NCBI RefSeq assembly: GCF_004365705.1
Contig: NZ_SOBN01000002.1
Location: 558,001 to 622,000, forward strand
Length of the DNA stretch: 64,000 bases
Direction of reading: 5' to 3'
Source: Streptomyces sp. 846.5
GTDB taxonomy: Bacteria > Actinomycetota > Actinomycetes > Streptomycetales > Streptomycetaceae
This document shows, piece by piece, positions 21,331-33,900 of this stretch; positions within the stretch are counted from its first letter, which is position 1; each line of letters begins with the position of its first letter. Both the position numbers and the translations under genes were made by a program. A model generated the notes under the pieces. The model was not told the DNA's origin. It saw only the letters and a program-made list of their open reading frames with translations, and made no database searches.

Positions 21331-24300
21331 TCGTCGGTCGACCGCAGCACCACCTCGGTGGCGGCCGGACGACGCTCGGTCAGGCCCGCCCGCAGGTGCT
21401 CGGCCAGCACAGCGGGGGTCGGGTGGTCGAAGATGAGGGTGGCCGGCAGCCGCCTGCCGACCGCCCCACTGAGGGCGTTGCGCAGTTCCACGGCGGTGAG
21501 CGAGTCGAGGCCCAACTCCCGGAACGCGAGCGACGGTTCGATGTCGTCCGGGCCGGCGTGGTTGAGCACGACGGCGACATGGGCCCGGACCAGTTCCAGG
21601 AAGCCCCGGCGCTGCTCGCTCTCGCCCAGCGCGGACAACTGCTCCATCAGGCTGGGGCCTTCGGTGGACTGCGACGCGTTGCCGCCGTGCTCTGACGAGC
21701 GCGCAGTCAAGGCCCGCTGCGCGTCCGGGATCTCGTCGAGCAGGGGCCGCGGGCGCACCGAGGTGAAGGCGTGGGCGAACACCTGCCAGTCGATGTCGGT
21801 GACGGCCAGCGTGGTGTCGTCCTGGTCGAGTGCCCGTTGCAGCGCGGACAGTGCCAGGTCCGGTGCCATGACGCGGACGCCGTGCCGCTCCAGCCGTTCG
21901 CCGATCCAGCCCTTGGCCATGCCGCCGTCGGCCCACGGGCCCCAGGCAACGGAAGTAGCCGGCAGGCCGCGCGCCCGGCGCTGCTGCGCAAGGGCGTCCA
22001 GGAAGGCGTTGCCCGGCGCGTAGTTGCCGTGGCCGGGCGCACCGACGGTGCCGGCTGTGGAGGAGAAGAGCACGAAGGCCGACAGGTCCAGCCGCTCGGT
22101 CAGGGCGTCGAGGTTGCGGGCGCCACCGACCTTGACCCGCAGGACTCTGGCGATCTGATCGGGTGTCAGGCTGGGGATCACACCGTCCTCGAGGACGGCG
22201 GCGGTGTGCATGACCGCGGTGAGCGGGTGCTCGGCCGGAATGCCGTCGATCACGGCGGCCAGCGCGTCGCGGTCGGCGACGTCGCAGGCGGCCAGCTCGA
22301 CCTGGGTTCCCAGCGCGGCGAGTTCGGCGACCAGCTCGTCGGAGCCGGGCGCGTCCGGGCCCCGGCGGCTGACCAGCAGCAGGCGCGGGGCGCCGCTGCG
22401 GGCGAGCCAGCGGGCGACGTTGCGGCCGATGCCGCCGGTGCCGCCGGTGACCAGGGTCGTGCCGGTGGGGGTCCAGCGGCGGGCCGCGCCCAGTTCGCCG
22501 GTGTCGGCCCGGACCATGCGTCGGGCGAGCACGCCGGTGGACCGGATCGCGACCTGGTCCTCGTGGCCGATCCCGGCCAGCACGGCGACGAGGCGTTCGG
22601 CGGCGGCGGTGTCGAAGGTCTCGGGCAGGTCGACCAGACCGCCCCAGCGCTCGTACTGCTCCAGGGCGACCACCCGGCCGAAGCCCCAGACCAGGGCCTG
22701 CGCCGGGAAGTCGACGCCCTGGGACGGGTCGGTGGCGACCGCGCCGCGGGTGCCCAGCCACAGCGGGGCGCGGAGATCGAGCTCGTCCAGTGCCTGGACC
22801 AGGGCAACGGTTCCGGCGAAGCCACGGGGGAGGCCGGGCTGGTCGGAGTGGTCCGCAACGTCCGTGCCCAGCAGGCAGAGCACGCCGTCGACCGGGGCAT
22901 CCGCCGACGCGGCCCGCAGCAGCTCGGCGATGTGGGCGCGGTCGGCCTGCGGGTCCACCGGCACGGCGACCGGGTGCGCCCCGGCTGCGCCCATCGACCG
23001 GAGCAGCAGGTCGGCCCGCTCAGGCTCGGCGCCGGTGTCGGTGCCCGTGTCGGGCAGGACGACCAGCCAGGTGCCGCGCAGGGTCGAGGCGGCGGGGGCG
23101 GCCAGCGGTTTCCAGCTGATGCGGTAGCGCCAGGCGTCCACGGTGGAGCCTTCGCGGCTGCGCCTGCGGTAGTCGGAGAGCGCGGGCAGCAGGTCGGACA
23201 GCGTCTCCTGGTCCAGGTCCAGGGCGGTGGTGAGGCTCCCCAGGTCGCCGCTCTCCACCGACTCCCAGAACCGGGCGTCGATCGCCGCACCGGGGGCGGT
23301 CACGACCGGGGGCGCGGGTTCGGGCCAGTAGGTGCGCCGTTGGAAGGCGTAGGTCGGCAGGTCGACGCGGGCGCCGCCGCCCAGGACTGATGGCCAGTCG
23401 ACTACTGCTCCGGCCCGCACGGACAGCTCGGCCAGCGAGGTCAGGAAGCGCGCCGGGCCGCCGTCGTCGCGCCGGAGCGAACCGACGACGACGGTGCCGG
23501 CCAGGTCCAGGTCGTCCAGGGTGTCGCGGATCGCAGCGGTGAGCACCGGGTGCGGGCTCACCTCGACGAAGGCGCGGTAGTCCTGGGCGGCCAGCGAGCG
23601 GATCGCGTGTTCGAACCGCACGGTGCGGCGGAGGTTCTCGTACCAGTACTCGGCGTCCAGCAGCGCGGTGTCCTGCCAATCGCCGGTCAGCGTGGAGAAG
23701 AACGGAACGGCAGCGGACCGCGGTTGAACGGGCTTCAGGTCGAGCAGCAGCTGCTCGCGGATCTCCTCGACGTGGGCCGAGTGCGAGGCGTAGTCGACCG
23801 GGATCTGCCGTGCCTGGACGCCCTCGGCGGACAGCTCGGCGACCAGGTCCCGCACAGCGGCCGCCTCACCGGAGACCACCACGGACTGCGGGCCGTTGAC
23901 GGCCGCCACCGACAGCCCCCCGTCCCAGGGCGCCAGCCGGCGCTCGACGTCGGCCAGCGGCAGCAGCACGGACGCCATGCCGCCGCGACCGGCGAGCGCG
24001 AGCAGCGCGCGGCTGCGCAGCACCACCACCCGGGCCGCGTCGCTCAGCGACAGTCCGCCCGCCACGCAGGCGGCGGCGATCTCGCCCTGGCTGTGCCCGA
24101 CCACGGCGGCGGGCCGCACTCCGCGCGACTGCCACAGCCGCGCGAGCGCGACCATGACCGTGAACAGCGCGGGCTGCACCACGTCCAGGCGGTCCAGCGA
24201 GGGAGCTCCCTCGACGCCGCGCAGGACGTCCTGCACCGACCAGTCGACGAACTCCTCGACAGCGGTCGCGCACTCGGCGAAGCGGTCGCGGAACTCCTGG

Positions 24301-26081
24301 TCGGAGTCCAGCAGTTCGGTGGCCATGCCGAGCCACTGCGCGCCCTGTCCGGGGAAGACGAACGCGCTGCGGCCGTCGACGTCGGCCGTGCCCCGGACCA
24401 CGCCGGCGGCGGGGGTGCCGGTGGCCAGTGCGTCCAGGCCGCGGAGCAGGCCGTCGCGGTCCTCGGCGAGGACGGTGCCACGGTGTTCGAACATGGAGCG
24501 GGACGTCGCCAGCGACCAGGCCAGGTCGGCGAGCGGGAGCCCCGGGTCGGTACGCAGCCGGGTCCGGAGCCGGTCGGTCTGGGCCTGCAGGGCGTTGGCG
24601 CTGCGCCCGGAGACCAGGAACGGGAGGACGGCGGTGGCGGGCGGGGTCGAGACCTCGACGGGCTCCGCGGACTCGAGCGCGGGCTCAGCCTCCGTCGGCT
24701 GCTCGATGATGACGTGCGCGTTGGTACCGCTGACGCCGAAGGAGGACACCCCGGCCCGGCGCGGGCGGTCGCTCTCGGGCCAGGGCCGGGCCTCGGTGAG
24801 CAGTTCGACCTGCCCCGCGGTCCAGTCGACGTGCGAGGACGGCGCGTCCACGTGCAGGGTCTGCGGCAGCAGCCCCTCCTGCATGGCCATCACCATCTTG
24901 ATCACACCCGCCACGCCCGCGGCCGCCTGGGTGTGGCCGATGTTGGACTTGACCGACCCCAGCCACAGCGGCTGGTTCTCCGGCCGGTCCTGGCCGTAGG
25001 TGGCGAGCAGCGCCTGCGCCTCGATCGGGTCGCCCAGGGTGGTGCCGGTGCCGTGCGCCTCTACGGCGTCGACGTCGGCGGTCGACAGCCGGGCGTCGGC
25101 GAGCGCCTGCCAGATCACCCGCTGCTGCGAGGGCCCGCTGGGGGCGGTCAGGCCGTTGGAGGCCCCGTCCTGGTTGACCGCGCTGCCCCGGACGACCGCC
25201 AGCACCGGGTGTCCCTTGCGCCGGGCGTCGGACAGCCGCTCCACGACCAGCACACCCGCGCCCTCGCCCCAGCCGGTGCCGTCGGCGGCGTCGGCGAAGG
25301 CCTTGCAGCGGCCGTCCGAGGACAGCGCCCGCTGCATGCTGAACTCCAGGAAGAGTCCCGGAGTCGACATCACGGTCACGCCGCCGGCGAGGGCGAGGTC
25401 GCACTCCCCCGAGCGCAGCGCCTGCACGGCCAGGTGCAGGGCGACCAGCGAGGACGAGCAGGCGGTGTCCACCGTCACGGCCGGGCCTTCCAGGCCCAGG
25501 GTGTAGGAGACGCGGCCGGAGACCACGCTTGCGGCGTTGCCGACGCCGATATGGCCTTCCATGCCGGTGGGGGCGGTCAGCAGCAGCCCGACGTAGTCCT
25601 GGCCGTTGGTGCCGACGAAGACGCCGGTGCGGCTGCCGCGCAGCGACACCGGGTCGATGCCGGCCCGCTCGAAGGCCTCCCAGGAGGTCTCCAGCAGCAG
25701 CCGCTGCTGCGGGTCGGTGGCCAGCGCCTCGCGCGGCGAGATACCGAAGAACCCGGCGTCGAAGTCACCGGCCCGGTCCAGGAATCCGCCCGCACGGCTG
25801 TAGGTCCTGCCGGGCTTTCCGGGCTCCGGGTCGTAGAGGGCGTCGGTGTCCCAGCCCCGGTCCGCCGGCCAGTCGAAGACCGCGTCGCCGCCGGAGCGGA
25901 CCAGCCGCCACAGCTCCTCGGGTGAGTCGGTTCCGCCGGCGAACCGGCAGCCCATCGCGACGATGGCCACCGGCTCCTGGCGTGCGGCCTCCGCCTCGCG
26001 CAGTCGCTGCCGGGTCTCGTGGAGATCGCCGGTGACCTTCTTGAGGTAGCTGAGAAGCTTCTCCTGCTCGTTCATACCCAC
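15177..26081 (-). CDS. Modular PKS gene D, terminal: two modules plus thioesterase, 3634 aa
   Basis: Last protein of the line. Residues 1-37 form a coiled-coil docking helix ([20 protein letters not shown]). Module D1: KS 38-461, AT 578-895 (GHSQGE, YASH: methylmalonyl), KR 938-1450 with GGTGGIG and LED, ACP near 1528. Module D2: KS 1586-2008 (TACSSA), AT 2121-2441 (GHSIGE, HAFHS: malonyl), DH 2470-2744 ([10 protein letters not shown] intact), KR with GATGALG near 2971, ACP near 3273. The thioesterase spans 3395-3634, with nucleophile in GSSSGG (about 3473), Asp in LLDTYMPG and His in GNHFTMM. It should release the chain, probably by macrolactonisation, as a 4-methyl-5-hydroxy-2-enoyl ester. 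The GTG start at 26081 has AAGGTGG just upstream; an ATG two codons later is possible. It lies 60 bp after gene C and overlaps the glycosyltransferase start. Confidence 0.95.
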   Translation of the reverse strand: MGMNEQEKLLSYLKKVTGDLHETRQRLREAEAARQEPVAIVAMGCRFAGGTDSPEELWRLVRSGGDAVFDWPADRGWDTDALYDPEPGKPGRTYSRAGGFLDRAGDFDAGFFGISPREALATDPQQRLLLETSWEAFERAGIDPVSLRGSRTGVFVGTNGQDYVGLLLTAPTGMEGHIGVGNAASVVSGRVSYTLGLEGPAVTVDTACSSSLVALHLAVQALRSGECDLALAGGVTVMSTPGLFLEFSMQRALSSDGRCKAFADAADGTGWGEGAGVLVVERLSDARRKGHPVLAVVRGSAVNQDGASNGLTAPSGPSQQRVIWQALADARLSTADVDAVEAHGTGTTLGDPIEAQALLATYGQDRPENQPLWLGSVKSNIGHTQAAAGVAGVIKMVMAMQEGLLPQTLHVDAPSSHVDWTAGQVELLTEARPWPESDRPRRAGVSSFGVSGTNAHVIIEQPTEAEPALESAEPVEVSTPPATAVLPFLVSGRSANALQAQTDRLRTRLRTDPGLPLADLAWSLATSRSMFEHRGTVLAEDRDGLLRGLDALATGTPAAGVVRGTADVDGRSAFVFPGQGAQWLGMATELLDSDQEFRDRFAECATAVEEFVDWSVQDVLRGVEGAPSLDRLDVVQPALFTVMVALARLWQSRGVRPAAVVGHSQGEIAAACVAGGLSLSDAARVVVLRSRALLALAGRGGMASVLLPLADVERRLAPWDGGLSVAAVNGPQSVVVSGEAAAVRDLVAELSAEGVQARQIPVDYASHSAHVEEIREQLLLDLKPVQPRSAAVPFFSTLTGDWQDTALLDAEYWYENLRRTVRFEHAIRSLAAQDYRAFVEVSPHPVLTAAIRDTLDDLDLAGTVVVGSLRRDDGGPARFLTSLAELSVRAGAVVDWPSVLGGGARVDLPTYAFQRRTYWPEPAPPVVTAPGAAIDARFWESVESGDLGSLTTALDLDQETLSDLLPALSDYRRRSREGSTVDAWRYRISWKPLAAPAASTLRGTWLVVLPDTGTDTGAEPERADLLLRSMGAAGAHPVAVPVDPQADRAHIAELLRAASADAPVDGVLCLLGTDVADHSDQPGLPRGFAGTVALVQALDELDLRAPLWLGTRGAVATDPSQGVDFPAQALVWGFGRVVALEQYERWGGLVDLPETFDTAAAERLVAVLAGIGHEDQVAIRSTGVLARRMVRADTGELGAARRWTPTGTTLVTGGTGGIGRNVARWLARSGAPRLLLVSRRGPDAPGSDELVAELAALGTQVELAACDVADRDALAAVIDGIPAEHPLTAVMHTAAVLEDGVIPSLTPDQIARVLRVKVGGARNLDALTERLDLSAFVLFSSTAGTVGAPGHGNYAPGNAFLDALAQQRRARGLPATSVAWGPWADGGMAKGWIGERLERHGVRVMAPDLALSALQRALDQDDTTLAVTDIDWQVFAHAFTSVRPRPLLDEIPDAQRALTARSSEHGGNASQSTEGPSLMEQLSALGESEQRRGFLELVRAHVAVVLNHAGPDDIEPSLAFRELGLDSLTAVELRNALSGAVGRRLPATLIFDHPTPAVLAEHLRAGLTERRPAATEVVLRSTDDDPIAIVAMSCRFPGKVETPEDFWQLLSGGVDAIADWPTDRGWDVESLYDPDPGQPGRVSTRGGGFLDRVSYFDPAFFGISPREALAMDPQQRLLLETSWEAFERAGIDPVSLRGSRTGVFAGTNYQDYSSRPLAAAQDVAGHLGTGNSASVMSGRVSYTFGLEGPAVTVDTACSSALVALHLAVQALRSGECDLALAGGVTVMSTPGLFLDFSRQRGLAADGRCKAFADQADGAGFSEGAGMLLVERLSDARRNGHAVLAVVAGSAVNQDGASNGLTAPNGPSQQRVIRQALAGAGLSASDVDVVEAHGTGTTLGDPIEAQALLATYGQDRPADRPVWLGSVKSNIGHTQAAAGAAGVIKMVLALQHGVLPQTLHVDEPSTHVDWSVGAVELLTAPREWPADEGRPRRAGVSSFGISGTNAHTILQEAPREPEPTPDEPVHRPSVVPWVLSGRTAEALRGQAERLTGFVDDEAGLHDVAASLVTTRSLFEHRAVVLGGDHAELLSGLATVADGGSAPNAVVGSARSGGRTAFLFAGQGSQRLGMGRELYEAFPVFAEAFDAVCALVDTPLREVVFGADAEALNSTAFAQPALFAVEVALFRLVESWGITPDYLVGHSIGELAAAHVAGVLTLEDACRLVAARGRLMQALPAGGAMAALQASEAEILQLLGDDVGIAAVNGTNAVVVSGAEGAVDEIAEHVRGLGRKATRLRVSHAFHSPLMEPMLQEFRQVADGLTYQEPRLAVVSNVTGELATAEQLMSPEYWVGHVREAVRFADGVRWLEQHKVTRFLELGPDGTLTAMALGCLADDDALLVPALRKDRPELTALLTAMAGLFTHGVDVDWAALFPGAGRVALPTYAFQRKSYWLDGAPWTGDLGAAGLDDAGHPLLGAAVTLVESGSVVFTGRLGTRSHPWLADHAVLGRVILPATAYLDLAIHAGDRVGCSRLAELTLETPLVLPEHGAVQLQLEVHEADDSEQRPFTVHSRPAEAGPDEPWIRHAQGLLTQEAAAQPAPASTAWPPSGATPIPTHDWYQRFAQSGFSYGPAFQGLQAVWERGPEIFAEVAIPEQHRAEAARYGLHPALLDAGLQSLLVGALIGVEGVSADPMLPFAWSGVSLHAVGATALRAHLAPTGRHDEYSVTVTDTAGELVATADTLVLRKVGADQLRHSGPGARDSLLTLDWQVSTSELLVPAAETLRWGLLGQGGSGVAAALDVGGVQLESYADIDALAAAFDTGMTMPEAVLLVCDSDVRRGLAVPEAVRALLTDVLDVCRRWVTDERFVTSRLVIVTEGAVAAEPGEDVTDLAAASVWGLVRSAQLEHPGRLQLIDLPGSETSLPDLLAAIAAAHPQAVLRDDALRLAALTPVQNGAAADRATIDANGTVLVTGATGALGSLMARHLVAAHGARHLLLTSRSGPDAPDAEALVAELTGQGADVRLVSCDAADRAAVAELLGTVPAEHPLTAVVHVAGVVDDGTLTTISADQLDRVLRPKADAAWLLHELTAELDLSAFVLFSSAAGTFGSAGQSAYAAANTFLDGLSQHRRAVGLPATSLAWGLWGGNAGMTAGLTDTDLERMARNGMRPLSPEEGLALFDAALNVPIAALVALGQGAVRGGNGAVLRPAARPAGRRTAGGTSSPVPLAAQLSGRTEEERRQILLDLVRGQVAAVLGHASVADVTPDRHFAELGFDSLTAVELRNQLNAVTGLRLPPTLVFDFDTPDALADHLTEELVADDSPSAGGTVDAAPVPGQSAHSAQSEDTLGALFRKACELDRIDQGFALLQAAAELRSVFNGPADLDRAPRGVKLAAGGAGAGASLICFSSYVALAGVHQYARFAGTFRGERDVWALPTPGFGRGESLPASLEAVAQVQAEAAMRCADGKPFVLLGSSSGGILALAAAHCLEQAGTPAAAVVLLDTYMPGVDSPFIRFTGEMIGGMFDRESMFAYMDSDRLSAMSWYIRVVDEWAPDDLAAPVVLVRPTEAPVTVEQAGLLRPEEWQSSWDKATKVVDVVGNHFTMMESHAGTTAEAVLTWLGDVLPSDPATGHRSEGA
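18731..20873. repeat. Copy 1 of near-identical KS-AT block (module D2), shared with 44732-46928
   Basis: Bases 18731-19109 match 44732-45110 by eye over 379 bp. About 19279-19731 and about 20337-20873 also match almost base for base. A diverged KS-AT linker lies between, and the offset changes from 26001 to 26055 because the other copy has a 54-base longer linker. Confidence 0.85.
21340..25970 (-). other. PKS D module D1: KS-AT(methylmalonyl)-KR-ACP
   Basis: KS Cys about 25455; AT GQGAQ about 24350, GHSQGE about 24090, YASH about 23790; KR cofactor motif about 22440 with LED at the LDD position and [15 protein letters not shown] about 21500. There is no DH or ER, so a methyl-branched beta-hydroxy unit is predicted. 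Confidence 0.88.
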
Positions 26082-26142
26082 TCACCCACCTTGCTGATCG
26101 AGCCGACCGCATCGGTCACGCGACTGTTCACCTGTTCACCGG

Positions 26143-29100
26143 TCAGGAAATCCCTAGGTCGTTGTCGATGAAGTCGAAAAGATCATCCGCGCTTGCGGAA
26201 CCGATCAGGTCCCGGACGCCGTGCGCCTCCTCCCCGGACCCCGCCCCGGTCTCGTGCAGCCTCGCCGCCAGCGCCTGCAGCCGCGAGGCGATCCGGCTCT
26301 GCTGCGCACCGTCCTCGCCCAGTGCGGCGAGTGCGGCCTCCAGCCGGTCGAGTGCGTCCAGCACCGGCCGGCCGGCGTCCTGGTCGGTGGCCACCAGCGA
26401 GCGCAGGTGCCGGGCCAGGACGCGGGCTGACGGGTGGTCGAAGAGCAGCGTGGCCGGCAGCTGCAGTCCGGTCGCGACGCCCAGCCGGTTGCGAAGTTCC
26501 ACCGCCATCAGCGAGTCGAAGCCGAGCTCACTGAACGCGCGGTCCGCCTCGATCTCCTCCGCCGAGGAGTGGCCGAGCACGGCCGCCACATGGGTGCGGA
26601 CCAGCTGGACCAGCACCCGCTCCTGCTCCGCGGCGTCGAGCGCGGCCAGTTCGTCGCGCAAGGTGCCGCCGCGGGTGGCCGCCCCGGCTCCGGCCGCCTC
26701 GCCGCGGGCCGCGAGCAGCTCCCGTACCTCCGGGAGGTCGGCGAGCAGCGGGCCAGGACGCAGGCCGGTGAAGGCCGGTGCGAAGCGCTGCCAGTCGAGG
26801 TCCGCGATGGTGAGGGCGGCTTCGCCACGGGCGATGACCCGCTCCAGGGCGCTGATGGCCAGGCCCGGCTCCAGCGGGGCCACGCCGCCGCGCCGCATCC
26901 GCGCCTCGGTCTCGGAGTCGCCGACCATGCCGGCGCCGGCCCAGGGGCCCCAGGCCACCGAGGTGGCCGGCCGTCCCTGCGCGCGCCGCTGCTGCGCCAG
27001 CGCGTCCAGGAACGCGTTCGCCGCGGCGTAGTTGGCCTGGCCGGCGGAGCCGACCGTGCCGGAGAAGGAGGAGAAGAGGACGAACGCCGACAGCTCGCGG
27101 TCCCGGGTGAGCTCGTCCAGGTGGGCGGCGGCGGCCAGCTTGGGCCGCAGCACGGTCTCCAGGCGCTCGGGGGTGAGCGTCTCCAGCAGCCCGTCGTACA
27201 GGACCCCGGCGGTGTGCACCACGGCGTCGACCGGGTGGTCGGCGAGCAGCTGCGCCAGCGCCTCGCGGTCGGCGACGTCGCAGGCGGCGATCGTCACCTC
27301 GACGCCGCGGGCCGTGAGTTCCGCCTTCAGCTCGGACGCGCCCTCGGCGGTCTCGCCGCGACGGCTCGCCAGGACCAGGTGCTGCGCGCCCCGGTCGGCC
27401 AGCCAGCGGGCCACACGTGCGCCCAGCGCACCCGTGCCGCCGGTGACCAGCACGGTGCCCTCAAGTCGCCAGTCCGGCAGCTCGGCGCCGGGCTCGGCCG
27501 ACGGCTGCTCGGCGCGGACCATCCGCCTGGCGAGCACTCCGGAGGCCCGGACGGCCACCTGGTCCTCGCCCTGGCGTCCGGCGAGCACCGCACACAGGCG
27601 GGTCACGGTCCGCCGGTCCAGCTCGGTGGGCAGGTCGACCAGCCCACCCCAGCGCTGCGGGTGCTCCAGCGCCGCGACCCGGCCGAGGCCCCAGACCGCC
27701 GCCTGCACCGGGGACGCCACGGCCTCGCCGTCGTGCACCGCGACCGCTCCTGTCGTCGCGCACCACAGCGGTGCGCCGACCTCCAGGTCGCCCAGGGCCT
27801 GGGTCAGCGCCAGCGTGGCGGCCAGGCCGCCGGGGGTGGCCGACCGGGCGGCGGTCGGCTCTTCGTCCAGGGCGAGCAGGGAGAGCACGCCGCCGACCGA
27901 GCCCAGCCCACCGGGCAGCGAACGCAACTGCTCGGCAAGGGATTTGCGGTCGGTGGACGAGGCGTCCACCGGGACGAGCCGGACCTGCGAGCCCTGGCCG
28001 GTCACTCCGTCCACGATCGCGGACACCCACGGGGTACCGACGCGCTCGGCGGACACCGCCAGCAGCCAGGTCCCGGAGAGCGCGGGCGCCGGGTCGTCGG
28101 CGACCGGCCGCCAGCTGATGGCGTACTCCCAGGAGTCCATCGCGGACTGCGCCTGCCCTCGGCGGCGCCAGGACGACAGCGCGGGCAGCAGCCGGCTCAG
28201 CGGCGAGTCGCCGTCGATGTCCAGCCTGGCGGCCAGCTCGCTGAAGTCCTCACGCTCGACGGCCGCCCAGAACTGCTCGTCGACCGACGAGCCGGACGGG
28301 TCGGCGGCGGGCAGCGGCTGCGCCGCCTCGAGCCAGAACGGACGGCGCTGGAAGGCGTACGTGGGCAGGTCGACGGTGCGGGCGGGGCCGCCGTTCAGCG
28401 TCGACAGGCCGACTCCGATGCCCCGCACATACAGCGACCCGGCGGCCAGCAGGGCAGTTCGCACCTCCGGGCGGCCACGGCGCAGGACCGGAACCGCCAC
28501 CGCCTCGGCCGGAGCTTCGAGCAGGCTGTCGAGTGCCATCGCGGTCAGGGTGGCATCGGGGCCGAGCTCCACGAAGGTGCGCACCCCGTCCGCCTCCAGT
28601 CGCCGTATGCCGTCGCAGAAGCGCACGGCCTCACGGACGTGGCGGACCCAGTACTCCGGTGACCGCAACTGCTCGTCCGTGGCCGGCTCCCCGGTCAGGT
28701 TGGAGACGATCGGGATCATCGGCGTGGCATACCGCATGCCTCGCGCGACCTCTTCGAACGTCGACAGCATCGCTTCCATATGAGGTGAGTGAAACGCATG
28801 GCTGACCCGCAAACGCCTAGTCTTCCGCCCGAGTTCGGCGAAGTGCTCGGCGATCCGGGTCACCTCGGCGTCGTCGCCGGACACCACCACGGCCGAAGGA
28901 CCGTTGACGGCGGCGATGCCGATCCGCTCTTCCAGGCCGGTCAGCAGCGGGGCGACCTCGTCCTCGGCTGCCTGCAGCGCAACCATCGCGCCACCCCTCG
29001 GCAGGGCCTGCATCAGCCGTCCACGGGCGGCGACCAGGGCGCAGGCGTCCTCCAGCGACAGCACCCCGCCGACGTGGGCGGCGACCAGCTCGCCGATCGA

Positions 29101-30930
29101 GTGGCCGATCAGCACATCGGGGGTGATCCCCCAGGAGCGGACCAGGTCGTAGAGGGCGACCTCGAAGGCGAACAGGGCGGCCTGGGTGTAGGCGGTCTGG
29201 TCGAGGAGAGCGGCGGCGTCGGATCCCTCGGCCGCGAAGACCACCGCGCGGAGCGGCTGGTCCAGGTGGCGGGAGAGCTCGGCGCAGGTGCGGTCGAAGG
29301 AGCGGGCGAACACGTCGAACCTGGCGTGCAGTTCCTGCCCCATGCCTGGGCGCTGGGCGCCCTGTCCGCTGAACAGGAACGCCGTCCGGCCGGTCGCCCC
29401 GCTCCGGCCGCTGACCAGGGACGGGGACTCCTCCCCGCGCCCGAGCGCGGAGAGCGCGGCGAGGAGGCCCGCTCGGTCCTCGGCCACCAGCAGGGCGCGG
29501 TGCTCGAAGACCGAGCGGGTGGTGGCCAGCGAGTGGCCGACGTCCCGCAGGTCCAGCTCGGGGCGGGCGGCCAGGTAGCTGCGCAGCCGCTTGGCCTGGT
29601 CGGCGAGCGCGGCGGCGGAGCGGCCGTGCAGCGGCCAGGCGGCATCCTCACGGTGTGACGGCTCATCACTTACGGGGATGGGCCGGGTGGTCGGGGACTC
29701 GATGATGACGTGGGCGTTGGTCCCGCTGATGCCGAAGGAGGAGATTCCGGCTCGGCGGGGCCGGTCGGCCTGCGGCCAGTCCACTGCCTCGGTGAGCAGC
29801 CGGATGTTGCCCGCCGACCAGTCGACGTGCGTGGACGGTTCGCTCACGTGCAGGGTGCGCGGCAGCAGGCCGTGCTGCATCGCCAGCACCATCTTGATCA
29901 CCCCGGCGGCGCCCGCCGCGGACTGGGTGTGGCCGATGTTCGACTTCACCGAGCCGAGCAGCAGCGGCTGCTCCTGCGGACGGTCCTGGCCGTAGGTGGC
30001 AAGCAGCGCCTGCGCCTCGATCGGATCGCCGAGCTTTGTCCCGGTGCCGTGTGCCTCGACGACGTCCACGTCGGCGGCCGACAGCCGGCCGCTGGCCAGC
30101 GCGGTGCGGATGACCCGCTGCTGGGACGGGCCGTTGGGGGCGGTCAGGCCGTTGGACGCGCCGTCCGAGTTGACCGCGCTGCCGCGCACGATCGCGAGCA
30201 CGGGGTGTCCGCGCCGCTCGGCGTCGGACAGCCGCTCCAGCAGCAGCATCCCGGCGCCCTCGGCCCACCCGGTACCGTCGGCGTCGTCGGAGAAGGCCTT
30301 GCACCGGTTGTCCCCGGCCAGGCCGCCCTGGCGGTCGAACTCGGCGAAGGCGCCCGGGGTGGCCATCACGGTCACACCGCCGGCCAGCGCGAGGTCGCTC
30401 TCCCCCGCGCGCAGCGACTGCGCCGCCCAGTGCAGGGCCACCAGGGACGAGGAGCAGGCGGTGTCGATGGTGACTGCCGGGCCTTCCAGGCCCAGGACGT
30501 AGGCGACGCGGCCGGAGGCGACGCTCGCCGCGTGCCCGGTCATCAGCTGGCCCTGGGAGTCCTCGGGGACGGCGTGCGCCGCCGAACCGTAGCCCTGGTA
30601 GTTCGTGCCGACGAAGACACCGGTCCGGCTGCCCTGCAGGCTCAGCGGGTCGATGGTGGCCCGCTCCAGCGCCTCCCAGGAGATCTCCAGCAGCAGTCGC
30701 TGCTGCGGGTCCATGGCAAGGGCCTCACGGGGTGAGATGCCGAAGAAGTCGGCGTCGAACTCGGCGGCGTCGTAGAGGAAGCCGCCACCGATCCGGGCGT
30801 TGCCGAGCTGGCTCTGCCAGCCGCGGTCGGCCGGGTACTCCGAGACCGCGTCCACCTCGCCGGACAGCAACTGCCAGAACTCCTCGGGGCTGTGGACACC
30901 GCCGGGGAAGCGGAGACCCATCCCGACGAT
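26143..30930 (-). other. PKS C module C3: KS-AT(malonyl)-KR-ACP with C-terminal docking domain
   Basis: KS Cys about 30450 (TIDTACSSS); the opening motif is GMGLRFPGG, without the usual Cys before Arg. AT GHSIGE about 29095, HAFHSPHME about 28795; KR GGTGALG about 27445 with LYD at the LDD position and [15 protein letters not shown] about 26515; docking helices after about 26400. Confidence 0.86.
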
Positions 30931-33900
30931 GGCGATGGGCTCGTCGGCGGTGCTGCTGACCGCTCCGGCGACTGTCACGGACCCGGCCGCCGCCTCGTCG
31001 CCGAGCAGTTCGCCGCGGACGAAGCGGGCCAGCGCCAGGGGTGACGGGTAGTCGAAGACCAGGGTGGCCGGAAGCCGCAGGCCAGTGGCCGTGTTGAGGC
31101 GGAGGCTGAGCTCGATGGCGGTGAGCGAGTCCACGCCCAGGCCGCGGAAGTCGCGGTTCGGCTCGATCGCCTCGGGACCGGCATGTCCCAGCGCGAGCGC
31201 GGTCTGGGCGCGGACCAGGTCAAGGATCGCCGGTTCGCGGTCGGCGGGCGGGAGTTCGTCCAGTCGGTCCTTGAAGCTGTCCGCCGCCGTGCTCGCCGAG
31301 GACGAGGCCATACGCCGCCTCGAGGTCGTCGCCAGACCGCGCAGCATGGCGGGCACCCCCGCCACCGCCTGCGGATCACGCAGGGTCGCGTGGGCCAGTG
31401 CGATCGGCACCACGACCGGCTCGCTGCCGCGGCAGGCCGCCTCGAACGCCGCCAGGCCCTGCTCGGGGGTCAGCGGCAGCATGCCGCCGCGCGCCATCCG
31501 GCGCAGGTCCGTGGCGCCCAACTCGCGGGTCATGCCGGCGCCCTGGGCCCACGGACCCCAGGCCAGCGAGGTCGCCGCCAGCCCAAGACCGTGGCGCACC
31601 CGCGCCAAGCCGTCCAGGAACGCGTTGGCAGCCGAGTAGTTGCCCTGCCCCGCACCACCGAACGTGCCCGCGACCGAGGAGAACAACGCGAACACGGAGA
31701 GGTCCAGGTCGCGCGTCAGCTCGTGCAGGTTCACCGCCGCATCCACCTTCGGACGCAGCACCGCAGCCAACCGCTCCGGCGTCAACGACGACACCACCCC
31801 GTCGTCCAACACACCGGCCGTATGCACCACACCCGTCAACGGATGCCCCGCCGACACCCCCGCCAACAGCCCCGCCAGCGCGTCCCGGTCCGCCGCGTCA
31901 CACGCGACGACGGAGACCTCGGCACCCAGCGCCGCAAGCTCCGACGCCAACTCCCCCGCACCCGGCGCCGCCAACCCACGCCGACTCGCCAACACCAGAT
32001 GCCGCACACCCCACTCCACCACCAGATGACGCGCCACCAACGCACCCAGACCACCCGTACCACCCGTCACCAACACCGTGCCGTCCACGTCCAGGACCGA
32101 CGGGACGTCGGCCTCGGCGGCCACGCGTCCGAGCCTGGGCACGAACGCCGCGCCCTCGCGCAGCGCCAACTCCGGCTCGCCCAGCGCCAATGCGCCCGCG
32201 AGTGCCTCCTGGGACGCCGTGCTCGCGTCCGTGTCCAGCAGCGTGAACCGGTCGGGGCGCTCGGCCCGCGCGGCTCGCACCAGGCCCCAGGCGGCGGACA
32301 GCACCGGGTCCGACACCTGGTCGTCGAGGGCCACCGCACCGTCGGCGACGACCACCAACCGCGAGGACTCGAACCGCTCCTGCGCCAACCACTCCTGCAG
32401 CACCAGCAGCAGCCGCCCGGTGGCCGAATGCGCGGCTTCGGCCAGGGCGCCGTCCGTGGGCTTCAGCCGCAGCAGAACATGCGCGGAGACAGCCTCGGTC
32501 GTCGCCGCCAGGGCGACCAGGCCCTGCACGTCGTCGACCACGGCCCAGTCCGACTGGGCACCGGCCTCCCCGAGCGGCACCGGTACCCAGTTCACCTGGA
32601 AAAGCGTCCTGCTGCGCACTCGGGAAGCACGCTCGTCGTCGGACGCCACGCGCAGCACCAGTGAGGTGGCCGCGGCGACCGGCCGACCCGTCCCGTCGGC
32701 CAGCGCGAGCGCGAGCGAGTCGTCGTCCTGCGGTGTGATCCGCACCCGCAGCTCCGTCGCGCCGGACGCCAGCAGCGACACACCGCCCCAGGCCACCGGC
32801 AGGCTCGTTACAGCGCCCGCCGAGCAGGCCTGCAGCGCCGCGTCCAGCAGCGCCGGGTGCAGGCCGTAGGAGCGCGCGTCGGCGAGCTGGGCCTCGGCCA
32901 GCCGCACGGTCGCGAACACCTCCTCGTCGGCTGCCCGCCACATCGCCGTCAGTCCCTGGAAGGCAGGACCACAGGTGTGGCCGTGCTGGGCCGACCGCTC
33001 GTAGAAGTCGTCCAGCGGCACCGGCTCAGCGCCCTCCGGCGGCCACACCCCGGCGTCGAACTCCAAGGCAGCCGCGGGCAGTTCGCTCAGCAGGCCGGTG
33101 GCGTGACGCACCCACAGCTCGTCGATCGCGTCGTCGTCCGCCCGGGAGTGCACGCTCACCGACCGGTGACCCACGTCGTCCAGGCCGCCGACGACCACCT
33201 GCAACCGCACCGCTCCACGCTCGGGCAGCGTCAGCGGCGCTTCGAGCGTCAAGGTCTCGATCTGTCCGCAGCCCACCGCGTCGCCGGCTCGCACTACCAG
33301 CTCCAGGAAGCCCGCCTCGGGGAACGTCACCGCACCCGCGATCACGCGGTCCCGCAACCACTCGTGCGACTGCAGTGACAGCCTGCCGGTGAACAGGTAT
33401 CCGCCGACCTCCGCCAACTCCACTGCCGCGCCCAGCAGGGGGTGGCTCGCAGAGCCGAGGCCCACCGCGCCGAGATCGCCGAACATCGCGCCGGAGAACT
33501 TCGGCCAGTAGTCACGGCGCTGGAACGGATAGGTGGGCAGGTCGACGGGTCGGGCTCCGGGCAGGAGCGCCGACCAGTCCACGTCGACTCCGTGCGTGAA
33601 CAGCCCGGCCACGGCCGAGAGCAGAGCCGTCAGCTCGGGCCGGTCCTTGCGCAGGGCCGGGGCCAGCACGCTCTCCGGCTCCGTGAGGCAGCCCCGCGCC
33701 ATCGCGGTCAGCGTGCCGTCCGGCCCCAACTCCAGGAACCGGCTCACCCCTTGTGCCTGCAGGGTGCGTATGCCGTCGGCGAAGCGCACCGGCTGCCGGA
33801 CATGGCTCACCCAGTACTCCGGTGAGGTCAACTCGCCCGGCGCGGCCGGCAGACCGGTGACGTTCGAGATCACCGTCAGGCGCGGCTCGTGGTACTCCAC

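Noticed and set aside
26082-26142. Promoter or terminator between PKS C and PKS D (and in 40813-40847 between B and C)
   Set aside because: These gaps are short, hold only ribosome-site-like sequence and show no hairpin. The genes look co-transcribed.
30880-30930. KS of C3 possibly non-functional because GMGLRFPGG lacks the usual Cys near its start
   Set aside because: That Cys is not catalytic. The active Cys (TACSSS), EAHGTGT and KSNIGH motifs are all present.
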